Of a stretch of DNA of 32,791 nt, positions 23,965 through 31,983 are shown one piece after another. The notes under the pieces are model-generated. The model worked only from the letters and a program-made list of their open reading frames with translations, had not been told where the DNA came from and made no database searches. Each line of letters begins with the position of its first letter. Within the stretch, counting starts at the first letter, position 1. Location of the stretch: assembly GCA_964614365.1 (NCBI GenBank), contig CAZTLA010000010.1, positions 1 through 32,791 of the forward strand, given 5' to 3'. The stretch is from JACQWR01 sp964614365 (GTDB taxonomy: Bacteria > Desulfobacterota > Syntrophia > Syntrophales > JACQWR01). The position numbers and the translations under genes were made by a program.

Positions 23965-26454
23965 ATGGATCAACAGATTTTCCAGAAGAACATACCGGTC
24001 AACATCGAAAACGAGATGAAGAAATCCTACCTCGATTACGCCATGAGCGTAATCATCGGCCGGGCGATCCCCGATGTGCGCGACGGATTGAAGCCGGTGC
24101 ACCGCCGTGTGCTGTTTGCCATGTACGAGATGGGGAACCGTTGGAACAAACCGTACAAGAAATCGGCTAGGATCGTGGGCGATATCATCGGTAAGTACCA
24201 CCCCCACGGGGACGTGGCGGCCTATGACACCATTGTGCGAATGGCCCAGGATTTTTCCATGCGCTATCTCCTGATTGACGGACAGGGAAATTTCGGCTCC
24301 ATCGACGGCGATCCCCCGGCGGCGATGCGGTATACGGAAGTGCGGATGGCCCGGATCGCCGAGGAGATGCTGGCCGATCTGGAAAAGGATACGGTGGATT
24401 TCGTGCCCAATTACGACGAATCCCTGCAGGAACCCACCGTCCTGGCCTCCCGCCTGCCTACGATCCTGTTGAACGGCAGTTCCGGCATTGCCGTAGGCAT
24501 GGCAACCAACATCCCGCCCCACAACCTGCGCGAAGTGATATCGGGCACCGTCGCCCTGATCCGGAACCCGGACATTCCGGTGGAGGAACTGCTTCAGCAC
24601 ATCCACGGACCCGACTTTCCCACCGCCGGTTTCATCAACGGCCGGGAAGGCATCGTCTCCGCGTACAAAACGGGCCGGGGCATCATTCAGGTGCGGGCCC
24701 GTTCCCTGATCGAAAAAAATGCGCGAAACGAGAAGGAAAGCATCGTCATCACGGAGCTTCCCTACCAGGTGAACAAGGCCTCCCTTATCGAGAAGATATC
24801 CGAACTGGTGAAAGACAAGAAGATAAGCGGCATTTCCGACCTCAGGGACGAATCGGACCGGGAGGGGATACGCGTCGTCATCGATCTGAAACGGGACGAG
24901 CCCTCGGCGGTGATCTTAAACCAGCTCTACAAGCACACCCAGATGGAAGCCACCTTCGGGATCATCATGCTGGCGATCGACAACGGCCAGCCGCGGGTGT
25001 TCACGATCCGGGAAATCCTCCAGAGCTTTGTCGCATTCAGGAAGCAGGTGGTGGTCCGCAGGACGACCTTCGATCTGGCAAGGGCCAAGGAGAGGGCCCA
25101 TATCCTGGAAGGGTTGATCGTGGCGATCAGCAATATTGATCGGATCGTTGCCATCATCAAGGGATCGAAAAATCCCCCGGCGGCGCTCGCGGCCCTCTGT
25201 GACAAATTTACCTTGAGCGAGATTCAGGCGAAGGCCATTCTCGACATGCGGCTGCAGCGTCTGACGGGCCTGGAGCGCGAGAAGATCGATGAAGAATATA
25301 AAGAGGTAACGGCGCTTATCGCCGAGCTCCAAGGCATCCTCGACGATCCCCGGAAGGTGCTGGAGGTGATCGTGGCGGAACTGGAGGAGATCAAGGAGAA
25401 GTACGGCGACGAACGGCGGACGGAGATCGTTGCCAGCTCCGAAGACATCAATATCGAAGACCTGATCGTGGAAGAAGACATGGTGGTCACCGTGTCCCAC
25501 ACGGGATACATCAAGAGGAATCCCGTGAGCCTTTACAAAAGCCAGCACCGCGGCGGTCGCGGCAAGGTCGCCATGGGCACGAAGGAAGAGGATTTCGTGG
25601 AGAAGATATTCATTGCCTCCACCCACGATTACATTCTCATCTTCACGAACAAAGGCAAGCTGTACTGGCTCAAGGTCTATCAGATCCCCCAGGCCGGGCG
25701 GATGGCCAAGGGCAAAGCCATCGTCAATCTCGTGAACCTGTCGCCCGGCGAGCGGGTGGCCGCGCTCCTTCCCGTCCGCGAATTTACCGAAGGAAAGTCG
25801 GTGGTCATGGCGACGAAGAAAGGGACGGTCAAGAAGACGGATCTCGCGGCTTATTCCAACCCCCGGTCAACGGGCATTATCGCGATCAGCATCGACGAGG
25901 GCGACGAACTTATCGACGTGCAGTTGAGCAGGGGAGTCCAGGACATCTTCCTGGGCACCAGAAAAGGGAAGGCCATCCGCTTCAAGGAGAGCGATATCCG
26001 GGAAATGGGCCGGGTGGCACGGGGGGTGCGGGGGATCATGATGGATAAGGACGATGCCGTGGTCGGCATGGACATCCCCCACGAAGGAACGTCCATGCTC
26101 ACCGTTTCCGAACGAGGGTTCGGCAAACGGACAAGCATCGACGAATACCGCGTGCAGAGCCGGGGCGGAAAGGGAACCATCAACATTAAAACGACGCCCA
26201 AGGTGGGGGCCGTGGCCGGCATTCTTCAGGTCACCGGCGACGAGGACATTATCCTCATCAGCAACGCCGGGAAGATCATCCGGTTGAAAGGGGAAGAAAT
26301 TCCCCTCATCCACCGCAGCACCCAGGGAGTAAGGCTCATCGAGCTGGATGCGGAGGAGAAGCTGGTGGGCCTGGCACGCACGGAACGGGAAAGCCCGGAA
26401 CCGGCGGAATCGGAACAGGAAGAGGAAACAGAGGGAACCCTGCCGCTGGGATAA
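23965..26454 (+). CDS. gyrA: DNA gyrase subunit A
   Basis: An 829-residue type IIA topoisomerase subunit. The catalytic Tyr123 lies in AAMRYTEVR and the GyrA-box QHRGGRG at 527-533, which distinguishes it from ParC. The quinolone region reads HPHGDVAAYD, so the residue matching E. coli Ser83 is Val84 while Asp88 (E. coli Asp87) is kept. The C-terminal beta-pinwheel ends in an acidic tail (PEPAESEQEEETEG). AAGGAG stands upstream of the ATG, and a small CCGGC/GCCGG hairpin (23920-23935) lies just before it. It cuts and rejoins DNA with GyrB. No separate parC/parE is seen in the window. Confidence 0.97.
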   Translation: MDQQIFQKNIPVNIENEMKKSYLDYAMSVIIGRAIPDVRDGLKPVHRRVLFAMYEMGNRWNKPYKKSARIVGDIIGKYHPHGDVAAYDTIVRMAQDFSMRYLLIDGQGNFGSIDGDPPAAMRYTEVRMARIAEEMLADLEKDTVDFVPNYDESLQEPTVLASRLPTILLNGSSGIAVGMATNIPPHNLREVISGTVALIRNPDIPVEELLQHIHGPDFPTAGFINGREGIVSAYKTGRGIIQVRARSLIEKNARNEKESIVITELPYQVNKASLIEKISELVKDKKISGISDLRDESDREGIRVVIDLKRDEPSAVILNQLYKHTQMEATFGIIMLAIDNGQPRVFTIREILQSFVAFRKQVVVRRTTFDLARAKERAHILEGLIVAISNIDRIVAIIKGSKNPPAALAALCDKFTLSEIQAKAILDMRLQRLTGLEREKIDEEYKEVTALIAELQGILDDPRKVLEVIVAELEEIKEKYGDERRTEIVASSEDINIEDLIVEEDMVVTVSHTGYIKRNPVSLYKSQHRGGRGKVAMGTKEEDFVEKIFIASTHDYILIFTNKGKLYWLKVYQIPQAGRMAKGKAIVNLVNLSPGERVAALLPVREFTEGKSVVMATKKGTVKKTDLAAYSNPRSTGIIAISIDEGDELIDVQLSRGVQDIFLGTRKGKAIRFKESDIREMGRVARGVRGIMMDKDDAVVGMDIPHEGTSMLTVSERGFGKRTSIDEYRVQSRGGKGTINIKTTPKVGAVAGILQVTGDEDIILISNAGKIIRLKGEEIPLIHRSTQGVRLIELDAEEKLVGLARTERESPEPAESEQEEETEGTLPLG

Positions 26455-26487
26455 TATTTCGACAACTATCGAGGAAGGGAGAGAACA

Positions 26488-27225
26488 ATGGCCAGATTAA
26501 TGCTTGCAGTCAATTTTTTCATGTTCATTTTTGCATTTACTGCGTTTGCCGAGAACAAAATGGAAACAGACGTACTGAAGACATCCGCCGGTGAACTCAA
26601 AATAACCTTTATCGGTCATGGTTCGCTGATGTTTACCTTCGGAGGGAAGGTCATTCAGGTGGACCCCGTGGGCCAGATGGGAGACTATACAAAATTGCCC
26701 AAGGCGGATATCATCCTTGTCACCCATGATCATCCCGATCACCTGGATTTGAAGACGATCGGCCTGGTGAGCAAGGATAAGACGGAACTCCTTGTTGCCG
26801 CCAATTGTGCCGGCAAGGTAACCGGGGGCGTCGTCATGAAAAACGGAGATGTGAAGACCGTGACGGGCGTGAAGATTGAGGCGGTGCCGGCGTACAACAT
26901 TGTGCACATGTATGCACCCGGACAACCGTTCCACCCGAAGGGCGCCGGCAACGGCTACGTCCTCACCTTCGGCGATAAGCGGGTGTACGTGGCGGGAGAC
27001 ACGGAAAATATCCCGGAAATGAAGGCGCTCTCCGGCGTGGATTGCGCTTTTTTACCCATGAACCTGCCCTACACCATGACGCCGGAAATGGCGGCCGATG
27101 CAGCGCGGATGCTGCAGGCGAAGATACTGTATCCCTACCACTTCGGAGAAACGGACACGTCTAAGATCGTAGCCTTGCTCAAGGATACCCCCGGAATTGA
27201 AGTGCGTATTCGCCGCATGAAGTAA
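26488..27225 (+). CDS. Exported metallo-beta-lactamase-fold hydrolase (UlaG-like)
   Basis: A 245-residue protein. An N-terminal signal peptide (MARLMLAVNFFMFIFAFTAFA, cut before ENK) predicts a periplasmic location. The mature part has the metal-binding HxHxDH at His80-His85 (THDHPDHLD), a later GDTEN with the bridging Asp, and YPYHFGETDT near the end with a ligand His. FIGHGSLMF at the start is typical of the UlaG-like branch, whose members hydrolyse varied substrates, so no substrate can be named. GGAAGGGAG gives a good ribosome site. It is 15 bases from the patatin-like gene, probably cotranscribed. Confidence 0.85.
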   Translation: MARLMLAVNFFMFIFAFTAFAENKMETDVLKTSAGELKITFIGHGSLMFTFGGKVIQVDPVGQMGDYTKLPKADIILVTHDHPDHLDLKTIGLVSKDKTELLVAANCAGKVTGGVVMKNGDVKTVTGVKIEAVPAYNIVHMYAPGQPFHPKGAGNGYVLTFGDKRVYVAGDTENIPEMKALSGVDCAFLPMNLPYTMTPEMAADAARMLQAKILYPYHFGETDTSKIVALLKDTPGIEVRIRRMK

Positions 27226-27240
27226 GCGGAGATCGGAACC

Positions 27241-28137
27241 ATGCGATACCGTAATCTGTTTCTCCTTTCTGTAGCAGGTCTTTTGTTAACCATTGCCGGT
27301 TGTGTGCCCACTCCGCTTCCGCCCCAGTCCCCACCCCTGTCTCCGCCGAAACCGGCAAAGATCGCCGTGGTATTGGGAGCTGGGGCTGCGAGGGGATTCG
27401 CCCATATCGGCGTCCTGAAAGTCCTTGAAGCGCAAAAAATTCCCATCCACATGATCGTGGGGACGAGCGCCGGAAGCTTCGTAGGCAGTCTGTATGCCTA
27501 TGGCTACGATGCCTATAGGCTGCAAACCCTTTCCTTCGGGATCGAAAAGGACGACGTAGTGGATCTGATGCTTCCCGACAATGGCTTCATCCGGGGCGAA
27601 AAGCTGGAAAACTACATCAACCGCCAACTGAAGGGCGCCGCCATCGAGAAACTTGCCATTCCCTTTTATGCCGTGGCCACGGACATTCAAAGCGGGCAGG
27701 AGATAGTCTTCGGAAGCGGCAACACGGGCAGGGCGGTCCGGGCGAGCTGTTCGGTCCCCGGTGTATTCAAACCGGTGAACATTTCCGGCAGGACGTACGT
27801 GGATGGGGGCGTTGTGAGCCCGCTGGCGGTTGACGTGGCAAGGAGGTACGGAGCGGACGTGGTTATCGCCGTCGATATCTCTTCGGCGATGGGAGGTGCG
27901 GCCCCGCAGGGCACCATTGACACAATATTGCAGTCCATCGGCATCATGTATGCCAAGATGTCGGCGATCCAGAGGCTAAAAGCGGACGTGGTGATCACGC
28001 CCAAGGTCGGCTATATCGGCTCCAGTGACTTTTCCAAAAGACATGAAGCGGTACTGGAAGGGGAAAAAGCCGCCCAGGATGCGCTGCCGGCGATCATGGA
28101 AATCATCAACAAACTGAAACAGGAAGGCCGGCTTTAA
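27241..28137 (+). CDS. Patatin-like phospholipase, lipoprotein
   Basis: A 298-residue protein with a lipoprotein signal: a hydrophobic stretch ending in TIAGC with Cys21 as the acylation site, then a proline-rich linker (22-38). The patatin domain has the oxyanion loop GAGAARGFAHIG, the nucleophile Ser76 in GTSAG and the catalytic Asp188 in DGG, so the Ser-Asp dyad is complete. Enzymes of this RssA/YchK-like branch hydrolyse lipid acyl esters. Placement in the outer or inner membrane cannot be decided from the signal alone. It precedes archease by 24 bases, perhaps one transcript with the RNA-repair pair. Confidence 0.88.
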   Translation: MRYRNLFLLSVAGLLLTIAGCVPTPLPPQSPPLSPPKPAKIAVVLGAGAARGFAHIGVLKVLEAQKIPIHMIVGTSAGSFVGSLYAYGYDAYRLQTLSFGIEKDDVVDLMLPDNGFIRGEKLENYINRQLKGAAIEKLAIPFYAVATDIQSGQEIVFGSGNTGRAVRASCSVPGVFKPVNISGRTYVDGGVVSPLAVDVARRYGADVVIAVDISSAMGGAAPQGTIDTILQSIGIMYAKMSAIQRLKADVVITPKVGYIGSSDFSKRHEAVLEGEKAAQDALPAIMEIINKLKQEGRL

Positions 28138-28161
28138 GGAGAAGGACGCACAGTTAAAGAC

Positions 28162-28578
28162 ATGAAGCGCTATATCATCTTCGATCATACGGCTGATGTG
28201 GGGATAGAGGTGTACGGGGCGGACATGAAGGGCCTGTTTGAAAATGCCGCCTTTGCCCTTTATGATATTATGACGGACCTGGATTCTGTGGGAACGACGG
28301 AGGCGGGAGAGATCATTGTCCAGGGAACGGACCCGGAAGACCTCCTGGTGAATTACCTGCGGGAATCGCTCCATGCGTTCAACGGCTAGGGACTGCTTCT
28401 CAAAGAACAGGTAATCACGGTCATGGATGAAAAACACTTGGTGGCGACCTTCCGCGGAGAATTCTTCGATCCTGACCGGCACCGGCTGGACAAGGAGATA
28501 AAGGCGGTTACCTATTACGGGGCTGAGGTGAAGGAAACGCCCCAGGGCTGGGTGGCGCGGCTGGTTATGGATGTCTGA
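28162..28578 (+). pseudogene. Archease, interrupted by one in-frame TAG
   Basis: Archease assists RtcB RNA ligase in multiple-turnover guanylylation. The frame begins MKRYIIFDHTADVGIEVYG (a family signature with a metal-binding Asp), runs 75 residues to HAFNG, meets TAG at 28387-28389, and then continues in the same frame for 62 residues (GLLLKEQVITV, FDPDRHRLDKEIKAVTYYGAEV) to TGA at 28578. Ignoring the TAG, the 138 residues match a full-length archease with no other lesion. The stop overlaps the rtcB ATG in ATGTCTGA, a translational-coupling junction. Possible causes are a point mutation, a sequencing error, readthrough or amber recoding. TAG also ends parB, rtcB and two other genes here, so general reassignment is unlikely. 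A truncated product would lack the conserved C-terminal half. Confidence 0.85.
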
Positions 28579-30018
28579 AAAAAACGTTCGACTCCAGAAA
28601 ATAGATGCATACCGCTGGCTGATCGAGCCTGTGGGAGGGATGCGGGTTCCGGGCATCATTTACGGTGACGAGAGCCTTATCAGCGCCCTCGGCGCCGACA
28701 AAAGCCCCCAGCAGGTAGCCAATGTAGCCCACCTTCCCGGCATCGTGAAATATTCTCTCGCCATGCCCGACATGCATTGGGGGTACGGGTTCCCCATCGG
28801 GGGGTGGCAGCCTTCACGGAGAGTGAAGGGATCGTTTCCCCCGGCGGCGTGGGCTACGACATCAACTGTGGCTGCCGCCTCATGACGACCCGTCTTTTCT
28901 TCGATGATATCCGGGACCGTGTTCATGACCTGGTCGTGGCGCTCTTTCAACATATTCCGTCCGGCGTTGGTTCAAGGGGTCAGGTGAAACTTTCTCCCCA
29001 TGAGGGAAAGGCGGTGCTGACGGAGGGGTCAAAGTGGGCCGTCGAGCAGGGATACGGCGAAAAAAACGATCTGGAAACGACGGAGGACCGGGGAACCATG
29101 GCGGGCGCCGATCCCGATAAGGTGAGCGCACGGGCGCTCGAACGGGGCCGGGATCAGCTCGGCACCCTCGGTTCGGGGAACCACTTTCTGGAAATCGAGG
29201 TCGTGGAAGAGATCTATGACGAGGCTGCCGCCGCGGCATTCGGACTTGTAAAGAACCAGGTTGCCGTCCTTATTCACAGCGGTTCCCGCGGCCTGGGCTA
29301 CCAGGTCTGTGCCGATTACCTGGCCCGACTGGTAAAGCACATGGGCGAAACGGGGATCGAACTGCCCGACCGGCAACTGGCCTGCGCCCGTCTTGATTCC
29401 GCACGGGCGCGCGATTATCTTGCCGCGATGGCCTGCGCCGCAAACTATGCCTGGGCCAACCGTCAGATTCTGATGCATCGCACCCGGGAAATCTTTGAGA
29501 AAACCCTGAGCAAAAGTCCCCGCGAGGTGGGCATGCGGCTCCTCTACGACGTCTGCCACAATATCGCCAAGATGGAAACACTGCCCGTGGACGGAAAAGA
29601 GATGAGGCTGTGCGTCCATCGCAAGGGGGCGACCCGCGCCTATCCGCCGGGGCATCCCGCCCTGCCTGACGCGTACCGGAATGCGGGCCAGCCGGTGCTC
29701 ATTCCCGGTGATATGGGGACAGGTTCCTACGTGCTCGCGGGAACCCAAAAGGCATTCGAGGAAACCTTCGGCAGCACCTGTCACGGCACGGGACGCGTCA
29801 TGAGCCGCACACAGGCCGCCAAGACTAGCCAGGCAAGAACGGTTGCCCGGGACTTGGCCGAGCGTGGCATCATAGTCATGGCGAGCAGCAAGGGAACGCT
29901 CCGGGAGGAGATACCGGAAGCCTATAAGAACCTGGACCAGGTAGTTGAAGCGGTGCGGGGGGCGGGGATATCACGGAGGGTGGCGAGACTCCGTTCCATC
30001 GGCTGCATCAAGGGATAG
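28571..30018 (+). pseudogene. rtcB: RtcB-type RNA-splicing ligase, with a -1 frameshift at codon 78
   Basis: RtcB joins 2',3'-cyclic phosphate or 3'-phosphate to 5'-hydroxyl RNA ends using GTP and manganese. The first 78 residues (GMRVPGIIYGDE, NVAHLPGIVK, MPDMHWGYGFPIGG) and the remaining 404 (VAAFTESEGIVSPGG, GYDINCG with a metal Cys, GSGNHFLEIE, HSGSRGLGYQV, YDVCHNIAK with the guanylylated His, HRKGATRAYPPG, CHGTGR) lie in different frames. They join exactly if one base is regained at the six-G run 28799-28804. The joined length, about 482, equals archaeal-type RtcB, and every catalytic motif is kept. Without the shift the product stops at 28885 after 104 residues; a separate product from 28777 would lack the N terminus. 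See the shift-site entry for the hairpin. Confidence 0.88.
28799..28829 (+). promoter_or_regulatory. Candidate -1 frameshift site inside rtcB (six-G run plus hairpin)
   Basis: A run of six G (28799-28804) reads as two Gly codons in the first frame. A one-base backward slip there restores Val-Ala-Ala-Phe, the exact RtcB continuation. After a six-base spacer, CCTTCAC-GGAGA-GTGAAGG (28811-28829) forms a perfect 7-bp stem with a 5-base loop. Slip run, 5-9 base spacer and hairpin is the usual layout of programmed -1 sites. A homopolymer deletion in the gene or in the read data explains the same frame break more simply. Confidence 0.4.
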
Positions 30019-30020
30019 GG

Positions 30021-30148
30021 GACGGCTTTGGAAAACGCACCTGATGCTGCGTTACGCTTCACCCTTAGTTGCTACGACGTACGCAACTGTACGCCTCCGC
30101 TCCTAAGGGCTTGCGCGCCTTGCCTGAGGCGCTTTTTGCAAAGCCGTC
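30021..30148. repeat. 128-bp palindromic intergenic element
   Basis: GACGGCTTTG at 30021 is matched by its exact reverse complement CAAAGCCGTC at 30139-30148. Inside, CCCTTAG (30062) pairs with CTAAGGG (30103) and GTTGC (30068) with GCAAC (30083), so the whole can fold as nested arms. It begins two bases after the rtcB stop. Terminal inverted repeats without a gene suggest a MITE- or REP-like element; a terminator is less likely because no T-run follows the outer arm. The remainder of the gap (30149-30255) shows only the lipoprotein ribosome site. Confidence 0.65.
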
Positions 30149-30255
30149 GAATCTGTCGTATATAGAGAGGGATCGTCTGTGTTGTACCGTTTTCTCCAGA
30201 CAGGAGAATCATTGTTAGCCATATTAATTCATAACCACTTTATCAGGGAGTTCAA

Positions 30256-30855
30256 ATGAAAAGACTTGCGAGTTTTATCACCAGACTGATAGTGATTACC
30301 GTCTTGAGTGGGTGCGCATCAACAAAGCTAGATAGCTATGTAAGCCCTGGTTTTTCTTCCGGGTCTATTCTCAAAGTCGCTGTCATGCCAATTACAAATC
30401 AGCGAATCAACGCAGGTCAAGCAATAGAACTCAATCGTGCCTTCATGCAGGAAATCAGACGACGAAACCCAAATGTCATTGTCGTTGGTGGGCAACAAGC
30501 CATTGCCGCATTGAATGAGAAAACCCTCGCCGACCTGTGGCATAACTTCTTGGTTGTTTATTCGACCAGTGCATTGCCCAACACAAAAACCCTAAGCCAA
30601 GTTGCATCGGCCCTTGGCGTCGACGTGGTGATTATTGGGGCAATTATTCACGTCAAGCAGGAAGACTCTGATGGCTGGAGTTACCCGATTACGCAAGTAA
30701 CTATGCGGTATACGATGTTTGACGGAAAAGACGGCACAGTTCTTTGGGAGGTGATAGGGGAGGGAAAACACCAGCCATATGGCTGGTCAGCGCCTCCGAT
30801 CTTTGAGATTGCGAAGTTGGCGCACGAAAAGATTCTTGCCAATCTTCCCTTCTAA
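30256..30855 (+). CDS. Small outer-membrane-type lipoprotein, unknown function
   Basis: A 199-residue protein with a clear lipoprotein signal: basic start, hydrophobic stretch, lipobox VLSGC with Cys20. The mature part has the alternating pattern of a GNA1162/LpoB-like fold: a first strand KVAVMPITNQRINAG, a helix LNRAFMQEIRRR, VIVVGGQQAI, then ALGVDVVIIGAIIHV and a strand-rich end with GTVLWEVIGEG. I recognise the general fold pattern but not a named family, so no function is given. GGGAG lies 7 bases before the ATG. It is on its own, after the palindromic element and before an antisense gene-end remnant. Confidence 0.75.
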   Translation: MKRLASFITRLIVITVLSGCASTKLDSYVSPGFSSGSILKVAVMPITNQRINAGQAIELNRAFMQEIRRRNPNVIVVGGQQAIAALNEKTLADLWHNFLVVYSTSALPNTKTLSQVASALGVDVVIIGAIIHVKQEDSDGWSYPITQVTMRYTMFDGKDGTVLWEVIGEGKHQPYGWSAPPIFEIAKLAHEKILANLPF

Positions 30856-30925
30856 TAATTGCTACAATCAGGGTGACTAATCTTCCGGTCAACCAGGCCT
30901 TCAGTAAGCAGGGGACGGTCGCCTC

Positions 30926-30994
30926 TCAAGAATATAACGAATTGCAAGTCCGGCCCCGCACACGTACCCGTTGCCAGTGGCGGATGCGGCAGAA
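30926..30994 (-). pseudogene. Antisense gene-end remnant, copy A
   Basis: Read on the minus strand, this reads FCRIRHWQRVRVRGRTCNSLYS then stop. The RIRxWQRxRVRGR core matches the C terminus of copies B and C, and the DNA shares CCTCTCAAGAATAT and GCGGATG words with copy B. It is the shortest and most diverged copy. It lies in the 199-base gap between the lipoprotein and the PIN-like gene, in which I otherwise see nothing. Confidence 0.5.
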
Positions 30995-31054
30995 TCGGGG
31001 ACAACCACCAATTACCACTCCCTAGTGATAGTGAGCGTTAGGTTCGAATAGGTC

Positions 31055-31630
31055 ATGAATTTTCCTGAACGTTACGTGTATTTAGATTTCTTGATTGATA
31101 CGAATCGCATCAATGCCAGAAAAGGGCTCAAGTATATGAATGTTTTGGAGTGCTGGCATGAGTTCGATGTAATTTCAATAGAGATGGCTGCGGTGGCTCA
31201 AGATGAAGCCGCAGAAAGTGGTGATTCCAATCGGACGGAGAAGGCATATACTTACATCGCAACGCAGACCCTGGCCGATAGCTCGGAAGAGCGCAGGTTG
31301 CTGAACCAGATCAGCGCAATTTTGTTTCCTCAAGGGACCACGGTCAGGAAAGAACTAAATGATATTGAGATTATTTTTAACGCCCATAAGTACTTATGCA
31401 TTCTCATTACCGACGATGGGGCATCAAAGAGACAAGGTGGTGGCATCTTGGGAAATCGTGACCGGCTTGCAACTCTCGGGATTCAGGTAATGCGTGACTA
31501 TGAAGCTGTTGAGCTTGTCAAACAAAAGATTATTAAGAGGGATCGATTGGCAAGAAGGATTGCCTCTGCTGAGGGGAAACCGCTGCCTGATTGGGTTAGC
31601 ATTGATCTGACTGTTGCTGATAGGTTGTAG
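31055..31630 (+). CDS. PIN-like domain protein, hypothetical
   Basis: A 191-residue protein. Acidic residues are spaced as in PIN-type nucleases: Asp near the start in YLDFLIDTNRINAR, Glu in VISIEMAAVAQDEA, the pair in LNDIEIIFNAHKYLCILITDDG, and a basic loop GNRDRLATLGIQVM. The order DTN, E, ND(I), TDD is the usual one for PIN ribonucleases. No neighbouring antitoxin of the usual VapB type is visible, so a toxin role is not supported by context. The ribosome site is weak. Its codon use and A/T content look different from the origin block, in line with the accessory character of the region. The domain call is by motif only. Confidence 0.6.
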   Translation: MNFPERYVYLDFLIDTNRINARKGLKYMNVLECWHEFDVISIEMAAVAQDEAAESGDSNRTEKAYTYIATQTLADSSEERRLLNQISAILFPQGTTVRKELNDIEIIFNAHKYLCILITDDGASKRQGGGILGNRDRLATLGIQVMRDYEAVELVKQKIIKRDRLARRIASAEGKPLPDWVSIDLTVADRL

Positions 31631-31780
31631 TAAAGGCTAAATCATAACAAGGCCTGTCAAGTTAACTGGTACGATCTGGAGCAAGCGCTGGAACATAACC
31701 AACGGCTGCACAAGAACCGCTTGTTACCTCGCGCCCTGCGAGCTATGCCGTTAACTAAAGCTGACCCCTCTCAAGAATAT

Positions 31781-31888
31781 TCAGCTCTGGCCCCCCACCC
31801 GTACCCGCTGCCAGAGGCGGATGAGGCGGACGCTCACGATGTCCATGAACAGGCGGAAGACGTAGAGCCAGGGGGGGCGCACTCCCAT
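31781..31888 (-). pseudogene. Antisense gene-end remnant, copy B
   Basis: On the minus strand 35 residues read PPWLYVFRLFMDIVSVRLIR then LWQRVRVGGQS and stop. They align without gaps to copy C at 32621 (PFWLYIPRLLMAIVSVRFIR, LWQRFPVRGRA), with about 70 percent identity. There is no N-terminal part, and the upstream bases are unrelated, so it is the 3' end of a broken gene. Confidence 0.6.
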
Positions 31889-31919
31889 TTTATTCATCCC
31901 CTAAAGCATATAAAAACGT

Positions 31920-31948
31920 TTGCAAGACCACTGAACTGGTGCTATTAT
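31920..31948 (+). promoter_or_regulatory. Promoter of the toxin-antitoxin pair with an overlapping inverted repeat
   Basis: TTGCAA (31920-31925) and TATTAT (31943-31948) are 17 bases apart, a good sigma70-type match. The spacer carries ACCA-CTGAAC-TGGT (31927-31940), an inverted repeat that could be the operator for autoregulation by the antitoxin. The transcript would start about 30 bases before the antitoxin ATG. Confidence 0.5.
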
Positions 31949-31983
31949 AAGTACCATAAGAAGCACCAGAAGGAGGGTGATCT

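Larger units (their letters stand above)
31631..31983. other. Gene-free stretch between PIN-like and antitoxin genes
   Basis: This 353-base stretch holds remnant copy B (31781-31888, minus strand) and the toxin-antitoxin promoter (31920-31948). A purported frame at 31721 runs against copy B and has no supporting features. The first 110 bases contain a GTTAAC at each end (near 31660 and 31751), which I do not take as an integron site. Nothing else was seen. Confidence 0.5.

Noticed and set aside
28387..28389. General reassignment of TAG to an amino acid
   Set aside because: parB, rtcB, the PIN-like and the toxin genes end with TAG at the expected C terminus.
28777..30018. An independent start of rtcB at the ATG at 28777
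   Set aside because: It would remove the conserved N terminus, and residues before the shift match RtcB in the other frame, so a frameshift explains the data better.
31640..31760. Possible integron attC site between GTTAAC words after the PIN-like gene
   Set aside because: The core boxes do not fit GTTRRRY/RYYYAAC, the internal L boxes are missing, and no integrase is visible.
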